Assembly: GCF_016086655.4 (NCBI RefSeq)
Contig: NC_052131.2
Coordinates: 9,965,940-10,029,939, forward strand
Source of the DNA: Lepeophtheirus salmonis
Taxonomy: Eukaryota; Arthropoda; Copepoda; Siphonostomatoida; Caligidae
DNA: 64,000 nucleotides
Direction of reading: 5' to 3'
Shown: in pieces, positions 13,600-26,425 of the stretch
Position numbering within the stretch: the first letter of the stretch is position 1
Layout of the letters: each line of letters begins with the position of its first letter
Translations under genes and position numbers: made by a program
Notes under the pieces: generated by a model
Seen by the model: the letters and a program-made list of their open reading frames with translations, nothing else
Database searches by the model: none
Told to the model about the DNA's origin: nothing

Positions 13600-14880
13600 A
13601 ATGAATTTATAACTCTCCAGTTTCTTTATATATATATATACTCAAATAACATAAAATGCATTTTTGAAAATATATTTACAAAATAAATGTTCATAGAACA
13701 ACTGTTGTTGCCGTAACAATATTTATTTTGAGACCTTTGACATATTATATAACCATATAAATGATTCTATAATCACTCAAACTCACTTTTATGGTAGGCA
13801 TTTTGTTTTTATCAGGGATCTTGAACCTTGATTCTGTTACAATACATAAACTCAATTGACTCTGTAAAATATTTTTCGTTAACTTCAGACGTTATTTTCC
13901 ATTCTAGATACATCTTTTGAATTACTATGAGGAAGTTTACTATTTTAATCAAACCTATAGATAAAAACATCCCTGTTTCACTCAGTGGATGTTTTATAAA
14001 AATATATTTTCTTCTATAAATGTCGGTCTCTCTATAATATAAATATATGTTCATTCTAGTACGTTTTATAAGTAAATAAATCAAAATAATGATTTATTTC
14101 GAGTTTTTTTTAATAATTTATTTTAAAAATGTAATAAATATGTCTAATCTTTTTTTTTTCTTATAATTTAATCCTATCAAATTATAATTGAGAGAAATAG
14201 TTTCAAATATAAGAATTTTTAATTTCTTTAAAAAGATGTAGCCTTTAATAATTCAAAATCGTTTCTTTAAATATATGCTGGTGTTTTTATCATTCATGAC
14301 GTCATCCCACAAACAAATGAATATTTTTGGATCGAAAAGAATATCAACAAGTTGAAAAAACGTCTTTCTAGAGTTTTCAGCTTAATTATTTAGATTTTGG
14401 TTATATAAGAGGTTCATAGTCCAAAAACCCGTAGAATCATAGTAGCAAATGCAACTTAGAAGATATCTGTAAATAATATCCAGCCTTACATCGTCACCCT
14501 ATCAAACAGTAATCCATCATTACCAGCCCCTATGGCAAAAACACATTATTTTTGATTAATAAATAAGTTCAATATAAATGTTGTGATTTTTGTTGACTCA
14601 ATCAACCTTTCGTCTCCCATGTAGACAAAGAAAAAAATATCTGAAATGGTAGGTTCAGTGTGTATCCAGTCAATTGTGAATGAATTTTTGGATAAGTTTA
14701 ATTGACTTACCAATATTTTACCATCCCCCCCCCCTGAAATATCTACTGATAAACCAATAAAGACAAACAATTCTTGTTAAACGAATTTCATCGCGAAACT
14801 AAGGAAAACTGAGTTGGAGACCAAAGAAATCCTGTTTCAGTGCTTTTTAACGTGGGAATGAGCTAACTATCCCGCTTCAA
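13600..14880. other. AT-rich intergenic stretch
   Basis: No gene seen. It contains a TGACGTCA palindrome at 14297-14304 and a run of ten C residues at 14725-14734. Confidence 0.5.
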
Positions 14881-14899
14881 GGTTATCATTACCAAGATT

Positions 14900-15710
14900 A
14901 AAAAGATAAAGGAAGCCTAGAAGTAGTGGGAAAACCTATGTAGGAAAGTGGACTTCCTGGCCGACATCTCCATGCCAATCGGGAACTCGCCCTCAATCAG
15001 CACTATGACCTTTGCCAAAAAGTTCATTGTGGGAAGATGCATCATCTTTAGGGTCATGGATGAATTCTGGGTGACACTTGACGTTCGCAACCACCACCAG
15101 GTTCAAACAAAATCCAGCTTGAAGTCCAAGGTCGTGAAGGGCAAAAGCTCATCAACTGGATGAAGCGCCATCCACTAAAAACTCATATCTTCTCTAACAT
15201 AAACCTCTGGGCGGTGGACCAAGCATGGAACGCCAGGAACGGCCATTTCTTGGCTTTCTATGTTAAAATTGTTATCATCGAACACTCAGATTCGTTGCAT
15301 CCGACAGGGAAAGGATGTCACTTCATTGGCTTCAAGAGGGACGTATACTTGAAGGTCATGGAAACAGTCATCTTTCCATGGTGGAAGACCAAACCCCCCA
15401 AAGGCAATTATTTTTTCCATTAACACTCTGCTCCTGACCACGAGGCAAAACAAACTTCAAAAGTGAGTTTAAAAAAACCTGTATGGACTTGGTCAATGTG
15501 GCCTTTGTCCTGAGCATACTGCAACTCCCTTGACTATAGGATCTGGGGAGCCATCGAGAATAAGGCTTGTGCAACTTACCATGTTAATGTATATGCCGTA
15601 AAGGCTTCCATGGAGAAGGAACGGGCTGAGATGTTGGAGGGATACATGAAGAAGACCTGCAAGGCCTAGGATCGAGGCCATGGTGAAGGGCAGGTGTGGC
15701 CACCTTGATA
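14900..15710 (+). pseudogene. Decayed Tc1-like transposase
   Basis: The stretch is markedly more GC-rich than its surroundings and reads, in pieces, as a Tc1/mariner-superfamily transposase. At 15160-15420 the frame contains 'WAVDQAWNARNGHFLAFY' and 'FKRDVYLKVMETVIFPWW', matching the catalytic-core stretch of Tc1-like enzymes found in crustaceans. At about 15529-15671 another frame reads DYRIWGAIENKACATYH and then MEKERAEMLEGYMKKTCKA, the usual region after the third catalytic acid. At least three frame changes and several stops separate the pieces, so the gene is dead. The N-terminal DNA-binding domain is not recognisable and no inverted ends were found. Tc1-like transposases cut and paste their own element at TA sites. 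Assignment to the superfamily is firm by pattern. The exact clade is not determined. Confidence 0.75.
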
Positions 15711-15719
15711 TTTATTTGT

Positions 15720-16950
15720 TAATATATAGTAAAATTATTATATTATGTTTCATTGTCTTACTACTTGTATTTTTTGAGAATCTTGATAAAATTGAGCTTC
15801 ACTTCAAAATTATTTTTTATTACCAGTATTTACCTTTACGTTTTCAAGGTAATATGTAAACAAGTAAACATGAGAATTAGTGTATTTTTTAATGAAGGGT
15901 TCGCAATTAAATGTTTTTAAGAATTGAAAACCTCATCTTAGGATATACAACATAGGTGCGCTTGCAAGTTTTATTTTTCATTGGATATAAGCATTTAACT
16001 TTGTCACAACTATGTATTTAGTACATTTGTAGCTTTAAAAGCCTAGTAATTAATTAATATTTTCATTTTTTTATTATAGGATAATCATCATCATTCTCTA
16101 TAAGTATTTATTTTTACATAAAAATAGTTATTAAGTTCCACGAATAATATAATAATTTAATTATATGTTGAATAATAGTAAGTTCCTAATAATTAATATT
16201 GATGAAAAAATCAGGCAAGAAACTGTCAAACAAAGATAATTTCAATTTAATTTAAAACTTATTTTTCATTCAATCCCAAGATACAGTTAAATTTGATTGT
16301 TAAAATGATTTGATGTGAACCAATCAGTTTGCATTTTATGTCTTCTAATTTCAGATATATATATATATATTTTTAAATAAACGTTAAAACTTTTGAATGA
16401 TTTATAGCAAATCATATTCTATATTATAATGATATCCATGTTTTAAAAAAGATCCTCAATTTAAAAAATATAATCAAAAATATATTTCAGAGTTTTAACA
16501 AGCCTTTTATTATATATAGTGGCTGATTTATTTGATTATATTTTATATTAATTTCAATCCAGCAAAAATAGCACTCTTTTTGTTATCTATCGCATATTAT
16601 TATATGTATCCCAGATTTTCGTCTACTTTATTATATTATATACTTAATTTGTAATCGGAAATAATGTTATTTACATTTCTTTTAAGCAATTTTTTTTTTG
16701 TTTTTGCAAATAAAACCCCTATAAGATATTTATTTACATGATCATGAAAAATCACAGATTTGTGGCCATACGTCTAAGGAGATTTCTCATACCTCCAGAC
16801 TAAACATCCAGCCCTTCATACGGCTCTGGACGTCTAGCCAGTGATTTAGGACATGTCTATTCATTGGATCCTCCACCCCCTCAAAATTGACACAAATCAA
16901 TACCTGGAGACATGAGTGAACTTGTTAAAGCAGGATTAAACTCCACCTAG
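15720..16950. other. AT-rich intergenic stretch
   Basis: No coding region seen. There is a short TA microsatellite near 16357-16371. A less AT-rich patch from about 16755 to 16950 probably belongs to the decayed Tc1-like element that follows, but I could not translate it convincingly. Confidence 0.45.
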
Positions 16951-16984
16951 CTTGAAGTAAATTATGTTTAGAAGGAGAACATAA

Positions 16985-17262
16985 CACCCTACCAAAATTT
17001 CAAGAAACCCAAAAGTGGTATGACGACAATTTCGCAGCATTTTTGCCTAAGAAGTAATGACATCCCTCCTATGCCCTCTACAATATGGAATTTATGGCGA
17101 TCTAGAGAAGAGGGCGTACAGGATCTGTTATTCACATGTTAATGACATAAATGTCATCGTCAACGAGCAATGGGTAGCCTAACGAGGTTACGTCATCATC
17201 AGGACTATTTTCGCCCTTCCTGGAACGCATGATGGCTACTAAGGGCGAATATTTTGAAAATT
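16985..17262 (+). pseudogene. Tc1-like transposase C-terminal relic
   Basis: Read in one frame up to about 17052, the DNA gives QKWYDDNFAAFLPKK followed by stops. From about 17082 another frame gives YGIYGDLEKRAYRICYSHVN, then DINVIVNEQWVA, a stop, and GYVIIRTIFALPGTHDGY. This is the stretch from before the last catalytic acid to the C-terminus of a Tc1-like transposase, where 'DYGIWGDLEKR' type motifs are usual. Frameshifts and stops show that it is inactive. It differs in sequence from the relic at 14.9-15.7 kb, so it is a separate family or insertion. The 5' part is not recognisable. Confidence 0.65.
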
Positions 17263-17269
17263 AAATGTA

Positions 17270-19600
17270 CATATTGATGAGAATGTTAATCCAACTTGTT
17301 GAAATGATAAAAGTTAGAAAAGCTCCAGAACCAAATATTTGATATCATGTAGCTGATCTGTTTTTTTTCCACGGTTTTTTTGCAATGTATAGAAAAATAA
17401 GTTATCTCATTCAAAAATAACTATTCTTCTGACACTAAACCGTCGCGTGATGAGTAACATCACCATAAACCCATACCGACACGTTATAGATGTAAGTAAT
17501 AAGAAGTTAACTGATAAGGACATCCTTTATTACAAATGTTATCGAACACTCTTTCTTTGCCTTGAGTTCATTTTAGCCCATAAATTTGAGCTCTAATTTA
17601 TATACATATCGTTCAAATTACTATTATACAGGAAAATGAAAATATTTACGACCTAATTGCACATAATTGGGAAGGGATGTAAAGATAAACTTATATGTAT
17701 TGGAATAACTGTCTAAGAAATTATCATGTTTTTTGTCATTATGAAGCTGTATTTGATCCTAACCGTTTTCTACCTTTTCTGAGTTAAAACCTTTGACTTT
17801 TTTATTGTTAAGAAATGAATTAAAATTGCGTTTAATTTTTGAAAATGATCCCAATTGAACTTACTCACTTTTATTATAGTTGGCTGTTTTATTAAACCCT
17901 AGATTTATAAAAATCATGAAATAAAAACCTGCACGTTAAATAATTCTAGCATGTATATTTAAACAGTTTTTTAATAAAAATTATTTAATACTATTTAAAA
18001 TTATTCGACTTCATATTAGAAAATAATTTAATTTTTTAACACAAAATTTAAGTTAAATATCACATAGAATTTTTTTTTTGTAATTTCAGTAAATTTTAAA
18101 TAAGTTTCTTATACAAATACAAAATGTAAAAATTTATTTTTAAGATTTAAAAAAAAAATCAAAGGAACAGTGTATATTATTAAAAAAACATAATTTTTGC
18201 TAGAAACAAATGTATGAAAAGGTTTCTAATCATAAAACTATAAATCAGATGTAATAAAATTTAATATTTCAGGTACAGTCGATGCATTTAAAGATATTGT
18301 TGTCTTATATTGAAATATTTATAACATATTGATTCTAACAACAATAAAAAATAGTGGCTGATATTCAAAATTCAAATTGTATCTTATACAATATTTTTGT
18401 GTGAAACAATTTGTACTTACTCAAATAATTTAATTAATTATTTCATATTTTAACTTTAAAGATATTTAATCTACAGGATCAGTGATTTTTCTTTGTTTTA
18501 TTAAGTTTTAATTTGCATTATACCTTTTAATCTTGCTCAACGGTAAAATTAAAGAGTTCATGTGTTTTTATAAGATTCATTATTACCAAGAGCAGTACAG
18601 GAGGTATATATAAAAACCAAATATGTTCTGAAAATTAATTTTATATACATATAAATATCAATGAATGGAATTTCTGTGAATCATTTTTTTGAATAATGAA
18701 TGGAAACATTTTTTTTCTTCATAAAAAGTCATTAAGGAAGTAAGAAAAAAATCAGTAACTTAGTCAAATTAACAGTCAACTTTATATAAATTGCAATTGT
18801 CTCTCTTGGATTTATACATATTCTACATAATATATAACTATTGAAACAAAAATAACGAATAAAAATCACGGAACTTTTATATCTTTTGAATAAAACGCAA
18901 CCTCTTACTTGCAATACTTTATTTAAAATATTTTTCGTTACTAAGAAAAGCTAGCATGACAATTCTTGTTTCATAAATTAAATTATTAGTATTGTATATG
19001 AATGCATTCACTATTTTGTTTGTACGTGTCACAGACTAAACTTGCCAAGTAGAACTCAAGTTTTATTATTTAAATAGATAATAACCAAAAAACTCGCCTT
19101 GTGAGCATTAAAAGCCTGGTATTACTCGGTATCTGTCAATTACTCGAGAATAGATTTCATTTCCACCCTTGCCTTTTCAAACTTAATAAACGATAAATAA
19201 TCTATCCCATGGTACAGCCATAGACATAGAAATACAAAGAATCAGGAAAGAGGTTTCAATTGGGAGTTCACCAAAGTTAGGCTACATAGATTAAAATCTT
19301 CAGTCTGCAACAATAACGAACAGCAATGGGCAAAACGTAGGAACAAAGATACAGTAAAATACATTGAGATCAGAGTGCCACAAAATAAGGGTACGAGCTG
19401 GTCAGGAGTGGGCTATGAAACCCAAGAGCCTTTTTTTTTCTTTTCTTAGTTATTTCTCTTAAGATAAATTGCTTTGATTAACATTTCCAGTGTAGGAACG
19501 AAATAAAATTCAAGTTATTCTGGGTTATATTTTGTCTCTTGTGTACTATAATTTCAAAGTAGCAAAAGAAAGAAGTTGATTAGTTTAATTTTTATTGCAC
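17270..19600. other. Very AT-rich intergenic stretch
   Basis: No gene recognised. From about 17.9 to 18.7 kb it is extremely AT-rich. From about 19195 to 19445 the plus strand stays open for more than 80 codons without an ATG, in less AT-rich DNA. I could not match it to a family and treat it as unexplained. Confidence 0.45.
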
Positions 19601-19615
19601 CGGTTCAAGGATGTT

Positions 19616-19638
19616 ACGTCCCAGGCAGTTTGGGACGT
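19616..19638. repeat. Perfect 8-bp inverted repeat (hairpin)
   Basis: ACGTCCCA at 19616-19623 and its exact complement TGGGACGT at 19631-19638 flank a 7-base loop. The adjoining GGGCGAAACGTCCC-type sequence (minus strand) looks like the end of a small DNA transposon, but no partner end was found. Confidence 0.5.
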
Positions 19639-19649
19639 TTCGCCCACAT

Positions 19650-20770
19650 ACATATATTATAGCATAAAGGTATCTTCCACATTTAATTTATGGTATCCCT
19701 CCACTTGAAGTAATTTGTAACTCATTTTTGCATTCATTAGTGTAAAATAAGCGCATTTAATTCAATTTTTAATATATTTTTAAATAGAAAATGTCAAACA
19801 TGAATGTTGCACCTTTTTATAATAAGTACTTTAGATGAGAGAATTAAGAGGAATAAATAAAGTATAAAACATCATTGGATTCAGACTCATTAAGTCTTAT
19901 AATAACACCAATAAGGAGCTCAGCAGATTTGGCGCCACAAATTGCATCATTAACTTCTTATGGAACCAACAGATCGCCATCAGTCCCAAAAAGAGTGATC
20001 ACCTTAATGTAGTATCCCAGAAACACCGCAACCAATCTTCCTCTCATCTTTCTTCATCTATTTCGGCCAGTCAATGTAGTTTTATAATTGTTTCAGAACT
20101 AATTCCTTTTCATAAAATGCATCATGTAGGATTTAAATCCTAACACATCTTTTCATTCCATCGTTAAGTCTTGAAATGTAATTGCATCGTTTACATTGCA
20201 CTCCTATTAGATAAATGTATTGATTTTTACATTTTTTTTTGTCGAAGCTATGGATTTGCATTTACTTTTTTCTACTCGAATGCAGTTTTCTTTATTAATA
20301 AACTGATTTATTTTTAAATGCTTTTTTTAGTTTGTACAATCCAGTTATAAAATCTTTTAAAACAGAACTCGCGTTATGCTCTGAAAAAAAGTCCAAAATG
20401 CTAGATGACTTAGTCTAAGGTGTGGAGTTGGATTCCAATATTTTAGATCAGATGTTTAATTACACCTAGTTGGAGTCACTAAATTATCAATAGCCGGAGG
20501 GACGTAGCTTAAAATTGTTGCTGTAAGAGTCTTAATGAATAATGGATACTTATGTTAAAATCGTAACAAACCTTGTTGTCATTTTCATTGATCTACAAGT
20601 GCAAAAGCAATACGTATTATCTTTTCATTCATCAATAATTATTAAAGTTTCTAAATTTTCTTCATTACTGTTTTGATTCAATGAAGTATATAAATGTATA
20701 TTTTTATCGTCAATTAGTCATACATAAATATTATTTTACTTAGAATGTTATTATTCTTACTAGACGTGAA
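19650..20770. other. Intergenic stretch, no gene seen
   Basis: I see no coding region or repeat that can be named here. Confidence 0.45.
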
Positions 20771-20772
20771 AT

Positions 20773-21895
20773 ATGCCTTCAAATTGTGTGGTTCCTTGTT
20801 GCCACACTAGTAATATACCTGGTCGAAAGCTCAATGATAATAAAATAAGAACCTCTTTCTATAAATTCATTTCAAACATGAAGATTTTTAAACAGAAAGC
20901 AAATGGAGAACTCAGACGACGTATCCTAAGAAAAAGTGCTATAACATCTTCAGGAACTAATTTTGATATCATTGCTGAGGTGATACATAAACGGAAAAGT
21001 GATGAAATAGAATGAAGGGCGCAAATTTTTTGGGAGAAGATGATATTCCAAATTTGTCAGAGCTCAAGCAAAAATTTGATAGCAATTGTGTACCAAAAAA
21101 AATACAAGTAGATTCGAAGGAAGATTAAGTTCAATTTCTGTACATAACAAAATCAGATTTTAGGATTTTACACATCACACAAAATTGGTTAAATGATAAC
21201 TTTTTTTTTAAGATGATAATTAATTATTATTTTGATTTTAATAAATATATTTTATTTAATTAATGATAGATAACTAATGTTACTACATTTTAGGTTGTCC
21301 AGTCATTGGATTTAGTGTAATAATTATAAGAAACGTAAAATTTCAAATGCGGAATAATATCAATAAGATTTTAATCAATAATTTATTTAGTGGTTGCATA
21401 GCGAATAAATATATGTAGCGAAGTTTTAAATTTACTTGCTTTTTTTTAAGACTAAGTATGATGACATTACCAAACGAGATGCAATTATTAGAATAAACTC
21501 TTCAGTCATACCATTTCTGATATAGATCAATTAATTTCAAATGAAAAAGTATCATTTTTTCCAGGCAGTTAAAGCTGGCAACTCAACTCTCTAACCAGAA
21601 ATTTTGGCGACAGCTTTTATCTGGCACAAAATTTCACCTGTTTATAAGTAACTGTTATGTTATGTCTGCCAATTATGTAAAAAAAAAACTGTTTTCCGTT
21701 ATGTAGGAATCAAGTGGTATATCGAAAGGAACATTCAATTATTTAAAAGCAAGATTTGAAAAATTAAGTGAGACGGATAGAGTATCTCCAATTACATTAG
21801 ATGAAGTCTGCTTAAAGAATAGAGTATATGATTGGAAAAATTTAAGGCCACAAGGACAATGGACCAACAAGAATTATTTTATATTTCGTAATTAA
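20773..21895 (+). pseudogene. P-element-like (THAP) transposase relic
   Basis: The first frame (20773-21015) starts MPSNCVVPCC, the N-terminal CxxxC of a THAP zinc finger, and a few residues on has TSFYKF, which fits the conserved THAP 'sFhrFP' position. The second zinc-ligand pair (C..H) is absent. A one-base frame change near 21014 continues in another frame as GANFLGEDDIPNLSELKQKF, then a stop, then QFLYITKSDFRILHITQNW. After a gap and an acceptor-like 'ttatgtag' near 21705, the DNA reads GTFNYLKARFEKLSETDRVS then PITLDEVCLKNRVYDWKN. This is the region before the first catalytic acid in P-element/THAP9-type transposases. The C-terminal half is missing and a mariner fragment lies shortly after. 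P-type transposases move DNA by cut-and-paste with GTP as cofactor. THAP and P-element assignment are by pattern only. Confidence 0.55.
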
Positions 21896-22059
21896 TTCAA
21901 TTGCTTGAAATTATCAAGATGTCGTAGTAATACATGATAGGATTTTCAAATAAAAATAATAGTTATAGAACTGAACAAGAAATTATAAGTTTATTCTAAC
22001 AAAAATAATCATTGCATTTTAGGACAAAAAAAAAAACTTTTCTTGTTCCTAAAACGGAA

Positions 22060-22306
22060 AAGATCTATGAAAGTACAGGAATGTGCAACAACTGAGGAGA
22101 TAAAGACTAAATCGCTGGAAGAGCTCAAGACTATTCCGCAAAGTGCTTATGATAAATACTTCAACGATTGGAAAAAGCGTAGAAAAAAGTGAATTGTGTC
22201 TGAGAGGAATTTCTTTGAAGGTGACAACATTAATATTGACGAAAAAATAATTATTGTTTCCTAAAAATATAAAAAGTCCCCTTGCTTTTTGAATACAACT
22301 CGTATA
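22060..22306 (+). mobile_element. 3' fragment of a mariner element
   Basis: One frame reads ECATTEEIKTKSLEELKTIP, QSAYDKYFNDWKKRRKK, a stop, then IVSERNFFEGDNINID and a TAA. This is the C-terminal tail of mariner transposases, whose usual ending is of the type 'CI.SEG.YFEGD'. The TGA sits exactly where a Cys codon is expected. The non-coding tail 'aaaaagtccccttgc' followed by an end near 22306 at 'cgtata' fits a mariner 3' terminus with a TA target. The upstream two thirds of the element is missing. It belongs to a different mariner family from the copies at 12.9 and 44.7 kb. Confidence 0.65.
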
Positions 22307-22309
22307 TTG

Positions 22310-23330
22310 TTTTGATAGTTCTTTCTCCATATTCATATTAAATATGTATATAAAATGCTTTATTATATTTTTTTGCCTCATCTCCGTATTAATTTTTAAT
22401 CGAGTATGAATGCAATTAATTATTCATTAAGCATCTATTTATTAATTATCCATTCTAGAGGGTTTTTTATGCGTGCATGTGAGTGTTTGTTTGTAGTTTT
22501 CCACAAGTATGTGAAAAACATGGAAAGTAACGTATTGATTTCTTTGCTATGTGATGTACAATATATGTACGTGAGTAGCATTCAGACATCATACATGATT
22601 CATACATTATGTTAGGAATCAAAACGTCAGAACTTTGTTGTCATAATACTGAGTTCATTTTCTAAGCAGATCGATGTCTGTGTCTTATTCGTAGAGGAGC
22701 TTGTGCTACAAAATGAAATGTGGAGTTTTATGTATTATGTGATGACACAATGGAAGGAATATTGTTACAGTTGTATTAAAGTTTTAAAACTTGAAGGTGA
22801 AACACACCTATTAGATTCAGTAGATTCCTGAATCCTGATCGTACTTATTTTTTTCCCCCAATTCAAGATGTGGCTTTTTATGATACCACAGATGACGTAT
22901 TTTTCTATTTTTTGTTAATTCAGAATTTACCTCATTAATTAAGTTAAAAGGGCGAATTCATTGAGACTGAATACGTAGTTATGGAATAGTATGACCTAGA
23001 ACGAGTGCGATATTCTTCCTAGTCGGAAATATGAACAATGTATTACATTTCTCAAAACTGTTATCATAATTATTTAATTCTTGAAGAGACAAAATGTTAG
23101 TTTAAAGTAATCAATAGTGCGTAAAACACTAAGAGTAATAATCAGGTTCCTAATTATTAGTGTAAGTTTTTGTTGGACTCAGAGTAGAAATGAGAATCCA
23201 TACTGGAGTAATTATTACGTATGTCTTTGGTACATAAGGAGTAGAAAATGTGTTTATTTACTTCCTCGTCTTCTCATTTCCGCTTAGAGCTCATTCAATA
23301 AAACTTCACAAAAGCTTAGTTTCTCTTCAT
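22310..23330. other. AT-rich intergenic stretch
   Basis: No gene or nameable repeat seen. Confidence 0.45.
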
Positions 23331-23331
23331 T

Positions 23332-23637
23332 CAAGGTTAATGGAAATACAAGATTATATCATAACACGTGTTCGACTGGTGGTTGACTTCCACCACACAT
23401 TTATTATTGACGTCATAGTAAATGAGTGTTTTGTCAAAATCTGTTTTTCTCGCCCATCAGTCGGTACGATACATTAAATTTAAAACTCTACCAATAGTGA
23501 CGTCATAGACTATGAGTAGTTGCGTGTTTTGTCAAAATCTGCTTGTCTTACCCAGCAGTCGGTATTATACATCAGATTGAAAATTCTAGCATGCCAGATT
23601 TCTTGATGGTCTAACCTTGCATTTCTATTACCCTTGC
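23332..23637. mobile_element. MITE, tandem copy 1
   Basis: The left end CAAGGTTAATGGAAATACAA is mirrored at the right by 'CTTGCATTTCTATTACCCTTG'-type sequence at 23617-23637, giving terminal inverted repeats of about 20 bp. The interior carries two TGACGTCA palindromes (23408-23415 and 23498-23505), each followed by a 'GAGTGTTTTGTCAAAATC' or 'GCGTGTTTTGTCAAAATC' block and a 'CAGTCGGTA' block. This copy therefore contains an internal duplication of about 90 bp. There is no coding capacity. Related copies lie at 23669-23923 and 60241-60448. Confidence 0.7.
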
Positions 23638-23668
23638 CTCTTTAACTATAGATTTCCTTGTATGGTGC

Positions 23669-23923
23669 AAGGTTAATAGAAATAAAAGGTTGTACCACAC
23701 GCGTGTACGTCTCATGTTTGACTTACACCACACTTTTAATATTGACGTCATAGTAAATGAGTGGTTGCGTGTTTTGTCCAAATCCGTTGTTCTTGCCCAG
23801 CAGTTGGTACGATGCATTAAATTGAAAATTGAGCAATAGCCCAGCAGTCGGTATAATATATAAGATTATAATAATAGCAAGCCCGATTACATGATGGTTT
23901 AACCTTGTATTTTTATTAACCTT
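23669..23923. mobile_element. MITE, tandem copy 2
   Basis: Begins AAGGTTAATAGAAATAAAAG and ends with the complementary 'AACCTTGTATTTTTATTAACC' type sequence at 23901-23923. The interior shares with copy 1 the 'ACGCGTGTACG'/'ACACGTGTTCG' block, TGACGTCA (23743-23750), 'GCGTGTTTTGTC' and 'CAGTCGGTA' or 'CAGTTGGTA' blocks. Copies 1 and 2 lie in the same orientation 31 bases apart. Non-coding and non-autonomous. The source transposase is not in this window. Confidence 0.7.
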
Positions 23924-23929
23924 ACTCTC

Positions 23930-26420
23930 CACACTTAAATATTTCTTGAAATGTCAGGATTACCATGTCATTTTTCGGTGTTTTTTTTGCATACCAGCAG
24001 GTCATATTTTAAACAGCCTTAAATATTATGACTGAACAGTTTACGAGTCCTAATTAAATCGTTATTTTAATGCCATATCACTAATCAGGACCGGTGTTAA
24101 GGATTATGGTATTGAGGATATTTGTGTGGAGATAACATAAGAGCAAGCTGAGATAATTTTTCTCAATATTGCGACAGGATAATAATTGTATCCGTTGATA
24201 TGAGTACTATAATTTATATTATTTAAGAAAGTGAGAAAGTCCTTAGGAACTGCAGTTTTTAAGGTTAACTGAACCTGATAAAAATTAGTTATTTGGTAAC
24301 GCTGATAATAAAAAGATATTGAGACGTCATGACATGAAAATTAGCTTTAAAAAAGAGTGTATAAGTATTATATTATCATTACGTTGCGAGAATAATGAAA
24401 AGAAGAAAGGATTAGCTGGTTAAGAACATGCCTCACCAACTGATATTGATGATATCAAAATTCGATTTAAAGTTGAAATAGCACCCGAAAAAATTGACTG
24501 AACTTGTATATAATATGTTCATTTAAAAATTGACACAAATATCTATCATATAAATGAATTTTGTTGGACAGCTTTTCAGTAGTTTAGTATTGTATTTGAC
24601 TCTTTAAAAAATCCTCTTTGGTTTTTCATGGGAGTAAAAAACTTATAATGCGTTTTTCTCTGTTTCATCAAAAAATCCTAGCTTGCTTTTTTGTTATCAT
24701 CACAACAAATTTTGTTCCGGCACTGCACTTGATTATCAAAAGTTTATTTTTCTAAATAAAAAGTTATTTAAAAAACCTAATAGATCCCTTTTTCTAAAAA
24801 AGGTAAAAGATTATGTTTAAATTCAAATTTATAAAAAGAAAGAAATGGGCTTTTAACTTTTACTTTTGCTCTAGGCCCTGTTCATGGAGAAATAGATTCT
24901 ATCAGAGATATGTGAACAATTCAGGTTCCAAGTTAATGAAAACAAGCCTCAGTCTAGTGTTAAGACATAGTTTTAAATCATGTCTATTATTCCTGATGAG
25001 AAAATAGAAAATCTTTTCAGGGAGTAATCATAAGTTACATCTCACGTTGTCACCTTTATTGTATCTCCCCCCCCCCCATTAAGAAACAGAAAATAGACAA
25101 AATCATTTTTTATTTACGTTTCTTCCTAACTATGGAGTTATTTTTTTAATAATTGTTAGGAATTCCACACAGCTTAACAAGAGTGAATTCAAATCAAACC
25201 AATCGACGTTCTAGACACTGATGAGGTGAAAAAAACACAGAATAATCGACAGTAGACAACAAATACAGAGTAAATTTTTATGGAAGTGTGGTAATGTTTT
25301 TGTGATTTTCTTTTAAATTAAATACTTTTATCAACATTTCTGTCTATATTCGAGCACTACTTCTTAAAACTATTGACCTGTCTAAACTGTGACCGGTAAT
25401 TATATTCCTTGTATTTTCATGACCAATAAATTTTCTTTGCAAACTTCATCGACTGACATTTCATTTCCATTTTGAAGTGGGATATTCATTAAGTTTTTTG
25501 GTAATGCTGTACAGGGAGAGCTAGGAAGTTGGCACTGGAGATAAATAGTGTTGGATGCGTGAAAGATATGATTTATGGTGTTCATAGAATAGAAATAATG
25601 TCCTCATAATTTTTTAATAGTGAGTAAGGATGAAATTTGTGGATATCATTGGTATCTTGGGAGAGAGGTGGAAATCCCGTCATTGCTCTTTTACTATTAT
25701 CAACTATAGCCCATCACTATTCCTTTTCTTTCTTTTCTATCCTCCCAATTCAAATCTACGTAAGTGATAAGTAGGTTCCTAGGCCCCTCTCTGTACAGCG
25801 TTACACAAATTACTAATTAGTTTAGAAAACGTTTCAAAATATCACGGAATTAAAATGTCAAAAGATGAATTTTGCAAGGAATGAATTTATTGGGAATTTA
25901 ATTATCAGGCATTAAAAGAGATGGAATAAATTTTCCTAGCACCGTCCTTAAAATTGCATAATTAATACCTTTAATTAATTATATATTGTAACAAAGTTAG
26001 TTTGTTTATACTACACTCTAAGTACCATAATACAAAAATGGTCATTTTAGTCCGAAAAACGTATTTTTGTTGGCTACATATTGTTTTTTTTTAAATCAAA
26101 ATGTATTTTTTGCTTAAATTAATGCTTCCTTATATAATACATTTACAAATTAAAAAAGGTTTCAAGCAGAGATATTCAAGATACTTTTTTAGCGAGACGA
26201 AAGCAACTCTCAATTTCCTAATTTAAACTTTTTTTTTAATTAGATTTCAAATTGAGTTTGAACTCATAATTTGATCAAACTTATGTGTAACTCAAGTATG
26301 AGTCGTCAGCTTTGAATATTGATGCTATTTCTTAAAATATTATCAATCGAACCACTCATGTTTATAAATATATAGGATTAAATATATTTCAACAAATAAA
26401 TAAATAAACAATAGATCTAT
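23930..26420. other. AT-rich intergenic stretch
   Basis: No gene recognised. It holds a run of eleven C residues at 25067-25077. The last 200 bases before 26420 are the 3' side of the metalloproteinase gene. No clear polyadenylation signal in the minus sense stands out there. Confidence 0.5.
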
Positions 26421-26425
26421 CAATA

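Noticed and set aside
15368..15681. Minus-strand open frames over the Tc1-like relic
   Set aside because: They are antisense shadows of the plus-strand transposase pieces.
22049..22381. A 110-codon minus-strand frame
   Set aside because: It is antisense to the mariner C-terminus and has no motif of its own.
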